This document shows, in pieces, positions 26,085 to 34,348 of a DNA stretch of 64,000 nt. Under the pieces are notes generated by a model. That model was not told the origin of the DNA and did no database searches. It saw only the letters and a program-made list of their open reading frames with translations. How positions within the stretch are numbered: position 1 is the first letter of the stretch; each line of letters starts with the position of its first letter. Where the stretch lies: the NCBI RefSeq assembly GCF_001439635.1, contig NZ_LMBZ01000018.1, positions 52,384-116,383 of the forward strand, in the 5' to 3' direction. This DNA is from Solibacillus cecembensis. GTDB lineage: Bacteria; Bacillota; Bacilli; Bacillales_A; Planococcaceae. The position numbers and the translations under genes are program-made.

Positions 26085-26837
26085 TTGATCGGGTCTGTTG
26101 CAAAGTTAGCGACGATTATTGAGTTATTTACTGATGAAGAGCCTTCGTTGAGCAACAAGGAAATTGCAGATAAATTAAATTCACCACCGAGCTCCACACA
26201 CCATTTTTTAAAGGCGATGTGCCAAGAAAGAATTCTCATCCAAGGCAGTGACCGCCGTTATCGTTTAGGGTGGAAAATATTGGAGTGGAGCAACAAGGTT
26301 ATGTATTTTCAAGATATTAATGCAGAAGCAGGACCGATTATTAGTCAATTGTTAACCCGTTTTAAAGGAACTTCTCATATAGGTATGTTTGATGATGGCA
26401 AAGTCCGTTTTGTGTTCAAAGCGATGTCACCACATGTGGATGTAGTGCCAACCTTCATTGGAAGAACAAGGTTTCCTGCGCATGCGACGAGCATAGGCAA
26501 AGTGCTGCTGGCATACAATAAATCGTTTGTGGAGCCGATGCTGGCGGGAGGTATGCTCAAAGCTACACCGAATACAATTGTTTGTATTAAAACTTTGGAG
26601 GAAGAATTGGTGCTTATCCGTGAACGTGGCTATGCGATTAGCGATGCCGAAAATGAAACAAGGACTTATGGTATTGCAGCACCGATTAAGTCATACAACG
26701 GACAAGTAGTAGCAGCTTTAAACTTAGTCGGTGAAAAAGCCTATATGGAAAAGGAAAAACTTCACATTACACAGGAAGTTGTGCGTGCGGCCAACTTAAT
26801 TTCAAGGGAAATCGGCTATATGACAATCAATTATTAA
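26085..26837 (+). CDS. IclR family transcriptional regulator
   Basis: The 250-residue protein has an N-terminal winged helix (SLSNKEIADKLNSPPSSTHH) and a C-terminal effector domain with IGRTRFPAHATSIGKVLLAY and ETRTYGIAAPIKSYNG. It presumably senses a pathway aromatic and controls this operon. The TTG at 26085 is chosen because AGGGGTGG stands 9 nt upstream and the length then fits IclR proteins. An in-frame TTG at 26031 inside the hydroxylase gene lacks such a site. A regulator gene between pathway genes would allow feedback on its own expression. Confidence 0.88.
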   Translation: MIGSVAKLATIIELFTDEEPSLSNKEIADKLNSPPSSTHHFLKAMCQERILIQGSDRRYRLGWKILEWSNKVMYFQDINAEAGPIISQLLTRFKGTSHIGMFDDGKVRFVFKAMSPHVDVVPTFIGRTRFPAHATSIGKVLLAYNKSFVEPMLAGGMLKATPNTIVCIKTLEEELVLIRERGYAISDAENETRTYGIAAPIKSYNGQVVAALNLVGEKAYMEKEKLHITQEVVRAANLISREIGYMTINY

Positions 26838-26859
26838 CCATTATAAGGGGGAATTTTTT

Positions 26860-27417
26860 ATGGCAAAGGAAACAGTGAGCAAATTACAGGCGAGATCATT
26901 AAATTTATGGAAAATTATTGAGGATAATAAGGAGCTATTAAAACCACCTGTAAATAATAAGACGCTATGGGAAGACTCGGAATTTTTAATTATGTTAATT
27001 GGCGGTCCAAATGCGCGTCGTGAGTTCCATGTCGACCCTTCTGATGAAATCTTCTACCAAATTAAAGGTTCATGTTATGTAGAAGTTATTAATGATGAAA
27101 ATAAGCGTGAAGTTGTGGAAGTAAAAGAAGGCGAAATGTTTACGCTTCCTGCAAATGTTCCGCATTCACCGCATCGTGTAGCAGACACTTATGGAATTGT
27201 CGTAGAACGTAAGCGTAAAGAGGGAGAGTTAGAGGATTTAGTTTGGCTATGTAGCGAGTGTGACCATGAGCTATACAAGGCACGTATCCAACTGGCGGAT
27301 ATTGGTCGCCAAATTGCAGAAGGTATTTCATTCTTTAATGCTTCAGAACAGTTGCGTACATGTACGAACTGCGGTCATGTGATGCCTGAGACAGTGAGCG
27401 AATGGCAATGCGAATAG
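26860..27417 (+). CDS. nbaC: 3-hydroxyanthranilate 3,4-dioxygenase
   Basis: NbaC is an Fe(II) extradiol cupin dioxygenase that opens 3-hydroxyanthranilate to 2-amino-3-carboxymuconate semialdehyde. The 185-residue protein has GGPNARREFHVDPSDEIFYQ (His and Glu ligands), LPANVPHSPHRVADTYG (His ligand and substrate Arg) and the C-terminal rubredoxin-like cysteine pairs CSEC and CTNC. Those pairs bind a second metal in bacterial enzymes. Its end overlaps the next gene by 16 nt. Confidence 0.94.
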   Translation: MAKETVSKLQARSLNLWKIIEDNKELLKPPVNNKTLWEDSEFLIMLIGGPNARREFHVDPSDEIFYQIKGSCYVEVINDENKREVVEVKEGEMFTLPANVPHSPHRVADTYGIVVERKRKEGELEDLVWLCSECDHELYKARIQLADIGRQIAEGISFFNASEQLRTCTNCGHVMPETVSEWQCE

Positions 27418-28430
27418 ATTTTCATACGCATATTTATCCAGAAGATTTACCGGATTTAGCAAAAAAATACGGCAATGATCGCTGGCCGATATTAGAAAAT
27501 AAATGTTCCTGCGGGGCAGACATAATGGTGTCAGGCAAGGTATTCCGAGCAGTGGACGCACCGACTTGGGATGCGGAAAAACGGATTGAAGACATGGACC
27601 GAGAGCGTGTGGATATGCAAGTTTTATCACCTGTTCCTGTGACGTTTTCTTATTGGGCACCTGTAGAGCAAGCACTAGAGTTAGCTGTTTATCAAAATGA
27701 TTTTATCGCGCAGACGGTAAAGCAATATCCGGACCGTTTTATCGGATTAGGTACAGTCCCGTTACAAGATGCCGAAGTTTCTGTAAAGGAATTAATCCGC
27801 TGCAAGGAAATCGGTCTAGCTGGAATTGAAATTGGTACAAATGTAAATGGTCAAAATTTAGATAGCGATTATTTACTGCCATTTTTCAAGGCGGCTGAAC
27901 AGTATGACATGCCATTGTTCGTACATCCGTGGGAAACGATGGCAAAGGACCGTACGCCCGAACATAATTTCATGTACACAGTGGGCATGCCGAGTGAAAC
28001 AGCATTAGCCGCAGCGAGCTTACTGTGGAGCGGTGTGATGGAAAAATGTCCAAATTTAAAAGTTTGTTTTGCGCATGGTGGAGGGTCTTTCCCATATATT
28101 TTGCCGCGCCTTGATCAAGGGTGGAAAGTATGGCCGGACATAAGGAAAACAGAGCATCCGCCAAGCTATTACACAAAAAACTTTTACTTTGATTCATTAG
28201 TATATGAACCACAAAATCTTCAATATTTAATTGACCGGTTCGGAGTAGATAAAGTCATTATGGGTTCTGATTATCCGTTCCTACTTAGAGAAATTGATCC
28301 AGGGAAAGTCATTGATGAATATGGCACATTGTCAGATGAAGACCGGGCAGCCATCCTTGGGGAAAATGTCCTGAAATTTTTAAATATTGAAAGGAGCAAA
28401 ATCTATGGTAAATCAGTTGAAAACGCCTGA
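27402..28430 (+). CDS. nbaD: 2-amino-3-carboxymuconate-6-semialdehyde decarboxylase (ACMSD)
   Basis: This 342-residue amidohydrolase-2 protein has the N-terminal metal motif DFHTHIYP, a substrate loop around SPVPVTFSYWAP, FVHPWE with a metal His, CFAHGGGSFPYILPR and MGSDYPF with the catalytic Asp. It decarboxylates the NbaC product to 2-aminomuconate semialdehyde, preventing its collapse to quinolinate. It overlaps nbaC, so the two are translated together. An ATG at 27408 is an alternative start. Confidence 0.92.
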   Translation: MAMRIDFHTHIYPEDLPDLAKKYGNDRWPILENKCSCGADIMVSGKVFRAVDAPTWDAEKRIEDMDRERVDMQVLSPVPVTFSYWAPVEQALELAVYQNDFIAQTVKQYPDRFIGLGTVPLQDAEVSVKELIRCKEIGLAGIEIGTNVNGQNLDSDYLLPFFKAAEQYDMPLFVHPWETMAKDRTPEHNFMYTVGMPSETALAAASLLWSGVMEKCPNLKVCFAHGGGSFPYILPRLDQGWKVWPDIRKTEHPPSYYTKNFYFDSLVYEPQNLQYLIDRFGVDKVIMGSDYPFLLREIDPGKVIDEYGTLSDEDRAAILGENVLKFLNIERSKIYGKSVENA

Positions 28431-28866
28431 AGACCGTTTACAAGAATTAGGCATAGAACTCGGTCAACCACGTGCTCTTTCTGGCAATTATGTGACTTGT
28501 GTACGTACAGGGAATTTAATTTTTACATCAGGGCAAGGAGTCGATCAATTTCACGGTAAGCTAGGCGCGGAACTAACGGTTGAAGACGGTTACCAAGCGT
28601 GTAGGCAGTCGATGATTAACCTTTTAAAAGTGTTAAAGCATGAGTTAGGTGACCTGTCGAAAGTGAAACGCGTTGTGAAAATTTTAGGTATGGTCAACTC
28701 AGCACCAGACTTTACACAGCAACCGAAAGTGATGAACGGTGCATCCGATTTACTCGTTGACGTTTTTGGTGAGAAAGGCAAGCATGCCCGTTCAGCAGTT
28801 GGGATGGCACAGCTTCCAAATAATACAGCAGTTGAAATTGAAATGATTGTAGAAATAGAAGAGTAG
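28405..28866 (+). CDS. nbaF: Rid-family protein, probable 2-aminomuconate deaminase
   Basis: The 153-residue RidA/YjgF-family protein has NLIFTSGQGVDQFHGKLGAE and GASDLLVDVFGEKGKHARSA followed by AVEIEMIVE. In the 2-nitrobenzoate and 2-aminophenol pathways a member of this family removes ammonia from 2-aminomuconate to give 4-oxalocrotonate, and the neighbours support that role. The ATG at 28405 follows AAAGGAG; an in-frame TTG at 28387 precedes it. Confidence 0.82.
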   Translation: MVNQLKTPEDRLQELGIELGQPRALSGNYVTCVRTGNLIFTSGQGVDQFHGKLGAELTVEDGYQACRQSMINLLKVLKHELGDLSKVKRVVKILGMVNSAPDFTQQPKVMNGASDLLVDVFGEKGKHARSAVGMAQLPNNTAVEIEMIVEIEE

Positions 28867-28871
28867 TGCAG

Positions 28872-28920
28872 GAGCGGCTTTAAGGAAATCGTACACGAGA
28901 CGGTATTTTCTTAAAGTCGT
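28872..28920 (+). other. Long hairpin between nbaF and nbaE
   Basis: CGGCTTTAAGGAAAT pairs (two G-U) with ATTTTCTTAAAGTCG around a 16-nt loop. No T-run follows, so it may protect or process the mRNA rather than end it. Confidence 0.5.
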
Positions 28921-28951
28921 TCTCACTATCATGGAAGGAGTGACCCGTGTG

Positions 28952-30418
28952 ATGCAACCGATGAAAATTGAAACGAAAAGTATCAATTGCCGCAATTTTA
29001 TTAATGGTCAATTTGTCGATGTCCAAGATGAAATGAAGTTCGAAAATATCAATCCTGCGACAGAAGAAGTAGTAGGATGGATTGCCGAGGCAACGAAAGA
29101 GCAGGTCGACGAAGCGGTTGCTGCTGCAAAGGCGGCATTAAAAGGACCATGGAAAGACTTCACAACGAAAGAACGTTCCCAAATACTTCGCCGTATCGGG
29201 GATTTAATTTTGGAAAATGTAGAGGAACTTGCTGTCTTAGAGGCGACCGATACCGGAAAGCCTTATTTATTGGCATTAGAAATGGATATTAAGCGTTCTG
29301 CTCATAATTTCCATTTTTTTGCGGATTATTTAACATCTTTAGGTAATGAATCTTATAACCAAGATAATATCGCCTTGCATTATTCCGTTACACGTCCAGT
29401 AGGGGTTGTGGCCATGATCAACCCATGGAATTTACCGCTGTTATTATTAACTTGGAAATTAGCACCATGCTTGGCGGCGGGGAGCACAGCTGTTATGAAG
29501 CCGGCCGAGTTAACGCCAATGACAGCAACGCGCTTAGTTGAACTATGTAAAGAGGCGGGTGTGCCGGACGGAGTAGTCAATCTTGTGCACGGTTTTGGTG
29601 GCAATTCAACAGGTGCCTTTTTATCGGAGCATCCAGATGTTGATGCCATTACATTTACAGGTGAAACACGTACAGGGACGACGATTATGAAAGCCGCTGC
29701 ACCAACGCTTAAAAAGGTTTCATTTGAGCTAGGTGGCAAAAATCCAAATATCATTTTCGCAGATTCGGATTTAGATGAAGTAATTGAAACAACATTAAAA
29801 TCAAGTTTTATGAACCAAGGACAAGTGTGTTTATGTGGCTCACGTATTTACGTTGAACGTCCGATTTTTGATGCCTTTATCGAAAAATTTGTCGCGCGTA
29901 CGAATGAGTTAAAAATAGGCAATCCATTTGAAGCAAGCACAAATATCGGTTCAGTTGTCGGGAAAGAGCATTACGAAAAAGTGATGGGCTATATCGATAT
30001 TGCACGCGAAGAAGGCGGTCAAATCGTAACGGGTGGTGGACGTCCGGCAGGTATCGAAAAAGGCTATTTTATTGAGCCTACGATTATTGTCGGCCTGACT
30101 CAAAATTCGCGCTGTGTAAAAGAGGAAATTTTCGGTCCGGTCGTTGCAGTGTTACCTTTTGACACGGAAGAGGAAGTGCTCGGTTATGCAAATGATACGA
30201 ACTACGGTTTAGGGGCGACGATTTGGACAAATGATTTGCGTCGTGCTCATCGTGTTGCCGGTCAAATCGAATCGGGTATTGTCTGGGTGAATACGTGGTA
30301 TTTACGCGACTTACGAACGCCATTTGGTGGCATGAAGCATAGCGGTATTGGACGTGAAGGCGGGGCGCATAGCTTCGAATTTTATTGTGAAGTGTCCAAT
30401 ATTACGATCAAATTGTAG
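28952..30418 (+). CDS. nbaE: 2-aminomuconate 6-semialdehyde dehydrogenase
   Basis: This NAD-dependent aldehyde dehydrogenase of about 488 residues contains MINPWNLPLLLLTWKLAPCLAAG in its core (shown as two parts of the NAD fold), FTGETRTG, FELGGKNPNIIF with the catalytic Glu, GQVCLCGSRIYV with the nucleophile Cys, and EEIFGPVVAVLPF. It oxidises 2-aminomuconate semialdehyde to 2-aminomuconate. AAGGAG at 28935-28940 supports GTG 28949 or ATG 28952; an ATG at 28931 lacks a site. Confidence 0.9.
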   Translation: MQPMKIETKSINCRNFINGQFVDVQDEMKFENINPATEEVVGWIAEATKEQVDEAVAAAKAALKGPWKDFTTKERSQILRRIGDLILENVEELAVLEATDTGKPYLLALEMDIKRSAHNFHFFADYLTSLGNESYNQDNIALHYSVTRPVGVVAMINPWNLPLLLLTWKLAPCLAAGSTAVMKPAELTPMTATRLVELCKEAGVPDGVVNLVHGFGGNSTGAFLSEHPDVDAITFTGETRTGTTIMKAAAPTLKKVSFELGGKNPNIIFADSDLDEVIETTLKSSFMNQGQVCLCGSRIYVERPIFDAFIEKFVARTNELKIGNPFEASTNIGSVVGKEHYEKVMGYIDIAREEGGQIVTGGGRPAGIEKGYFIEPTIIVGLTQNSRCVKEEIFGPVVAVLPFDTEEEVLGYANDTNYGLGATIWTNDLRRAHRVAGQIESGIVWVNTWYLRDLRTPFGGMKHSGIGREGGAHSFEFYCEVSNITIKL

Positions 30419-30432
30419 GGGGAATTGGGAAC

Positions 30433-31212
30433 ATGGTTGTTAATTTAATCGAATGGTCAAATAAATTATTATCCGCAGAACAAAATCAAAATGGCATTCA
30501 GCCGCTTACGCAATCACTAGAAAATTTAACTGTGAAAGATGCGTATTTAATTCAACTTGAAACGATAAATGAAAAAGTGGCACAAGGGCATCGCATTACA
30601 GGCAAAAAAATTGGGCTTACTTCTAAAGCGATGCAAAATTTATTAAACGTAGATGAGCCGGATTATGGGCATTTACTTTCGAATATGGAAATCAAAGATG
30701 GTACGACTTTACGTAGTGATTATTTAAAACCACGGGTAGAGGCGGAAGTTGCTTTCTTTTTAAAAGCGCCTTTAAAAGGACCAAATGTAACGGTTGCGCA
30801 AGTAATTGAAGCGACGGATTACATAGTTGGGAGCCTTGAAATTGTGGATAGTCGTATTGAAAATTGGAAAATTAAGCTTTTAGATACGATTGCGGACAAT
30901 GCATCTTCGGCGAAATATGTTTTAGGGGATGTAAAACGCAATGCTGCACAAGTCGATTTACCAGCTATTGAAATGGATTTTTATAAAAATGGTACTAAGG
31001 TGAATGCCGGGAAAGGCGAGGACGTATTAGGAAACCCTGCAGCTTGTGTTGCTTGGCTAGTGAATCGCCTTGCCGATTTTAATATCGGGATTGAAGCAGG
31101 AGAAGTTGTATTATCCGGCGCTTTATCCGCGGCACTCGATGCGGAAGTTGGCGATGTTTTTGTAGCTGATTTTGGCGAATTATTAGGCAAGGTAAAAGTG
31201 GAATTTAACTAG
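30433..31212 (+). CDS. 2-hydroxypenta-2,4-dienoate hydratase (DmpE/MhpD type)
   Basis: This 259-residue protein hydrates 2-hydroxypentadienoate to 4-hydroxy-2-oxovalerate. Of the two related proteins in this operon, this one carries the hydratase pattern: TGKKIGLTSKAMQNLLNVDE, EIVDSRIENWKIKLLDTIAD and AACVAWLVNRL. The paralogue at 33360 has the decarboxylase pattern. GGGGGAA lies upstream of the ATG. Confidence 0.87.
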   Translation: MVVNLIEWSNKLLSAEQNQNGIQPLTQSLENLTVKDAYLIQLETINEKVAQGHRITGKKIGLTSKAMQNLLNVDEPDYGHLLSNMEIKDGTTLRSDYLKPRVEAEVAFFLKAPLKGPNVTVAQVIEATDYIVGSLEIVDSRIENWKIKLLDTIADNASSAKYVLGDVKRNAAQVDLPAIEMDFYKNGTKVNAGKGEDVLGNPAACVAWLVNRLADFNIGIEAGEVVLSGALSAALDAEVGDVFVADFGELLGKVKVEFN

Positions 31213-31213
31213 A

Positions 31214-31296
31214 TTCAGCTAGCTGAATAGGGGAACTCAGGCTAAGAACGCCGCGTCGTGCGGCAACGCCTGAGTGACCAACATCCTGTTGTCCTA
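31214..31296 (+). repeat. Hairpin domain 5' of R1 copy 3
   Basis: A perfect 16-nt palindrome (ATTCAGCTAGCTGAAT) is followed by ACTCAGGC / GCCTGAGT enclosing GCCGCGTCGTGCGGC. It lies just after the hydratase stop and leads into the R1 core. Confidence 0.65.
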
Positions 31297-31447
31297 AGCC
31301 CCGGCGGATGTCATAGTTTTTTTAGGGAGGCCTGCGTGATGCAGGTCAGTTAGCCGTTGTCGCAAGGACGCGACGAACTTAGGCTAACCTCCCCAACGAG
31401 CAAGCACGAAAAAAATCTAAACGCAATTACGCCAAGGTGTAATTGAT
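31297..31447 (+). repeat. Structured repeat R1, copy 3 (expanded)
   Basis: It begins AGCCCCGGCGGATGTCATAG and ends ATCTAAACGC plus AATTACGCC-AA-GGTGTAATT. Against copy 1, the C-G pair of CAG/CTG is T-A here (TAG/CTA) and one pair of the end hairpin is G-U. The apical insert is about 60 nt longer and carries CCTGC/GCAGG and GTTAGCC/GGCTAAC hairpins. It separates the hydratase and acetaldehyde dehydrogenase genes. Confidence 0.82.
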
Positions 31448-31465
31448 ATAAAGGGTGGTACCAAA

Positions 31466-32350
31466 ATGGAAAAAATTAAAGTAGGCATTATCGGTTCAGG
31501 GAACATCGGAACAGATTTAATGATGAAAATCCAAAGATCACCGTATTTAGAAATGTCCGTTTTAATTGGAATTGACCCGCAATCAGAAGGGTTGAAACTT
31601 GCACAGGAAGCGGGCGTTGAAACCATTTCAACTGGAATTGAAGGTTTTCTTGAAAATCCAGAACGCGCAAAAATATTGTTTGATGCGACATCAGCAAAGG
31701 CGCATCAACACCATGTAAATGTTGTGAAGGGATTGGGCATCCGTATTGTGGATTTAACACCAGCTGCAATTGGTCCATTCGTTGCGCCGACCGTTAATTT
31801 AACGGAACATCTCGAAAAAGAGGTTGTCAATATGATTACTTGTGGTGGGCAAGCGACGATTCCAATTGTCCATGCGATTAATTCAGTCCAGCCAGTGGAC
31901 TATGCGGAAATCATTGCGACAATTGCATCGAAAAGTGCGGGACCAGGAACGCGTGCCAATATTGATGAGTTTACACAAACTACAGCCCGTGCCATTGAGC
32001 AAGTTGGTGGTGCGAAAATCGGGAAGGCCATTATTATTTTGAATCCAGCCGAGCCGCCACTACTTATGCGCGATACGATCATGTGTTTATTAAAAGAGGA
32101 CGGGGATACGGAAGCCATTTCAGCTGCTGTACGAGACATGGTAAGCAAAGTAAATGACTTTGTACCAGGCTATCGTTTGAAAATTGACCCGCTCATTGAA
32201 GGCAAGAAAGTAACAGTATTTCTTGAAGTAGAAGGACTTGGTGATTATTTGCCAATTTACGCAGGCAATTTAGATATTATGACAGCTGCTGCACTAAAGG
32301 TAGCAGAGGAGATTGCGAAATCGATGCTGGAAAGGGCTGAAGTTCAATGA
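31466..32350 (+). CDS. Acetaldehyde dehydrogenase (acylating)
   Basis: The 294-residue DmpF/MhpF-type enzyme has an N-terminal NAD-binding GIIGSGNIGTDLM, the nucleophile Cys in MITCGGQATIPIVHAI and GTRANIDEFTQTTARA. It turns acetaldehyde, CoA and NAD into acetyl-CoA. It is translationally coupled (ATGA overlap) with the aldolase, with which family members form a substrate-channelling complex. GGGTGG lies before the ATG, right behind R1 copy 3. Confidence 0.94.
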   Translation: MEKIKVGIIGSGNIGTDLMMKIQRSPYLEMSVLIGIDPQSEGLKLAQEAGVETISTGIEGFLENPERAKILFDATSAKAHQHHVNVVKGLGIRIVDLTPAAIGPFVAPTVNLTEHLEKEVVNMITCGGQATIPIVHAINSVQPVDYAEIIATIASKSAGPGTRANIDEFTQTTARAIEQVGGAKIGKAIIILNPAEPPLLMRDTIMCLLKEDGDTEAISAAVRDMVSKVNDFVPGYRLKIDPLIEGKKVTVFLEVEGLGDYLPIYAGNLDIMTAAALKVAEEIAKSMLERAEVQ

Positions 32351-33363
32351 AACCAATATACATTACAGAAGTAGCACTGCGTGATGGTAGCCATGTTGTT
32401 GGGCATCAGTTTACTTTCGAGCAAGTACGTAAAGTAACACAAGGACTGAGCAAGGCAAGAGTGCCCTACATTGAAGTCACGCATGGCGATGGTTTAGGTG
32501 GATCGTCTTTACAGTACGGATTTTCAAAAGAATATGATATTGAATTAGTTAAAGAGGCGGCGGAAGTAGCGGGGGATTCGGTTGTTACGGTGCTATTAAT
32601 TCCTGGAATTGGGACGATTGAAGATTTAAAACTGGCGTATGATGCCGGTGCGCGCGCGGTTCGTATAGCGACACATGTGACAGAAGCAGATGTCTCAAAG
32701 CAACATATCGAAACAGCAAAAAATTTAGGGATGGAAGTGTTTGGCTTCCTTATGATGGCTCATTCAGCACCACCGGAGACAGTTTTACAACAAGCATTAT
32801 TAATGGAGTCTTACGGTGCAGATGGTGTTTACGTAACGGATTCGGCAGGTGCGATGCTGCCATCAGATGTAAGGAATCGTATTCGTTTATTGCGCGAAAA
32901 TTTACAAGTTGAAGTCGGTTTCCATGCTCATAATAACTTGAGTTTAGCCGTTGCGAACACGCTTGTAGCCATTGAAGAAGGTGCGACGCGTATTGACGGC
33001 AGTATTTGCTGTTTAGGCGCAGGTGCTGGTAATACGCAAACCGAAGTATTAGTGGCGGTATTGCAACGTATGGGCATTGAAACGGGGATTGATTTATATC
33101 AAATGCTCGATTTAGCCGATTATGTTCGCAACGAAATTTTGCCGCAACCGCAAGATATTACGTCGGGTAGCCTAGTGATGGGCTATGCGGGTGTGTATTC
33201 GAGCTTTTTACGTCATGCAAATCTCGCGGCGGAAAAAGTAGGAATTGATGCACGTGATATTTTAGTAGAGCTAGGAAAATTAAATGTTGTTGGTGGTCAA
33301 GAAGATACCATTATCGAAGTAGCACAAAAACTAGCGAAGGATAAGGTTGGTGACAAGCGATGA
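32347..33363 (+). CDS. 4-hydroxy-2-oxovalerate aldolase
   Basis: The 338-residue DmpG/MhpE-type enzyme has ITEVALRDGSHVVGHQFT (catalytic Arg-Asp and His), VTHGDGLGGSSLQYG, VYVTDSAGAM and GFHAHNNLSLAVAN (metal histidines). It splits 4-hydroxy-2-oxovalerate into pyruvate and acetaldehyde. ATGA overlaps occur at both ends, with the dehydrogenase and with the decarboxylase. Confidence 0.95.
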   Translation: MKPIYITEVALRDGSHVVGHQFTFEQVRKVTQGLSKARVPYIEVTHGDGLGGSSLQYGFSKEYDIELVKEAAEVAGDSVVTVLLIPGIGTIEDLKLAYDAGARAVRIATHVTEADVSKQHIETAKNLGMEVFGFLMMAHSAPPETVLQQALLMESYGADGVYVTDSAGAMLPSDVRNRIRLLRENLQVEVGFHAHNNLSLAVANTLVAIEEGATRIDGSICCLGAGAGNTQTEVLVAVLQRMGIETGIDLYQMLDLADYVRNEILPQPQDITSGSLVMGYAGVYSSFLRHANLAAEKVGIDARDILVELGKLNVVGGQEDTIIEVAQKLAKDKVGDKR

Positions 33364-34130
33364 CTTTATTTAACTATGCTTCACAAGTTGCGACAGCACA
33401 AGCAACGAAGCAAGCAATTGAAAAAATTACGATTTCAAAGCCCGATTTAACGGTCGAGCAAGCATATGAAATTCAAAAGATTAGTATCGAGCAAACGTTA
33501 ACGGCAGCCAACCGTTTCATTGGCTGGAAAATGGGGTTAACGAGTGTAGCAAAGCAGCAACAAGTAGGTGTAAATTCACCTATTTATGGTCGTTTAACAT
33601 CTTCAATGAATCTAACAAAAAATGAACTAACGGCTGCTGAATATATTCATCCACGCGTAGAAGCAGAGGTCGCTTTTGTGTTCAAAAAAGCATTATTTGG
33701 CGCGAACTTAACGCCACTGGATGTATGGGATGCAGTAGAAAGTGTGTATTTAGCACTTGAAGTGATTGATAGCCGTTATCAAAACTTCTCTTTTACGTTG
33801 CCAGATGTCATTGCGGATAATGCTTCATCGACGAAAATCTTATTAAGTGCACAAGCATTTTCAGCGTATGCACTGGATTGGTCTGCGGTTGAAGTCACGC
33901 TAAAGCTCAATGGTGAAGACAAGTTATTTGGACAAGGTGCAGCTGTACTTGGGCATCCAATTTATTCGGTCATTGAATTATTGACGATGTTAGCGCGAGA
34001 AGGACGTGGAATCTCACCTGGTCAACTTGTACTAACGGGTGGGATTACGGATGCAATTGCCGTGGAAGCGGGCGACGTCATTGAAGCGGATTACGGGGCG
34101 TTAGGTAAGCTGACGCTGAATGTGAAATAG
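33360..34130 (+). CDS. 4-oxalocrotonate decarboxylase (DmpH/XylI type)
   Basis: This 256-residue protein is related to the hydratase at 30433 but matches the decarboxylase pattern: GWKMGLTSVAKQQQVGVNSP, EVIDSRYQNFSFTLPDVIAD, GAAVLGHPIYSV and LTGGITDAI. It decarboxylates the 4-oxalocrotonate tautomer to 2-oxopent-4-enoate. It overlaps the aldolase gene by 4 nt. Confidence 0.88.
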   Translation: MTLFNYASQVATAQATKQAIEKITISKPDLTVEQAYEIQKISIEQTLTAANRFIGWKMGLTSVAKQQQVGVNSPIYGRLTSSMNLTKNELTAAEYIHPRVEAEVAFVFKKALFGANLTPLDVWDAVESVYLALEVIDSRYQNFSFTLPDVIADNASSTKILLSAQAFSAYALDWSAVEVTLKLNGEDKLFGQGAAVLGHPIYSVIELLTMLAREGRGISPGQLVLTGGITDAIAVEAGDVIEADYGALGKLTLNVK

Positions 34131-34145
34131 AGGTGTAAATTTTCG

Positions 34146-34325
34146 ATGCCTATTGTACAAATCCAACTACTAGAAGGACGTACAGATGAACAAAAGGAAA
34201 ACATTATTGTGAAAATAACGGAATCTCTTGTCGAAGCCGCGGAAGTGTCACCTGAACAAGTTCGAGTCATCATTACTGAAATTTCACCAAAGCATTGGGG
34301 AGTTGCAGGTAAATCCAAAAAATAA
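34146..34325 (+). CDS. 4-oxalocrotonate tautomerase
   Basis: This 59-residue tautomerase begins MPIVQIQLLEGRTDEQKE: Pro-1 after Met removal is the catalytic base, and the arginine in EQVRVIITE (about residue 40) and one near residue 12 bind substrate. Length is typical of the family (about 60 residues). GAGGTG precedes the ATG by 11 nt. It ketonises 2-hydroxymuconate for the decarboxylase encoded just upstream. Confidence 0.92.
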   Translation: MPIVQIQLLEGRTDEQKENIIVKITESLVEAAEVSPEQVRVIITEISPKHWGVAGKSKK

Positions 34326-34348
34326 TGATTTAAGAGGAGAGTCCATTG

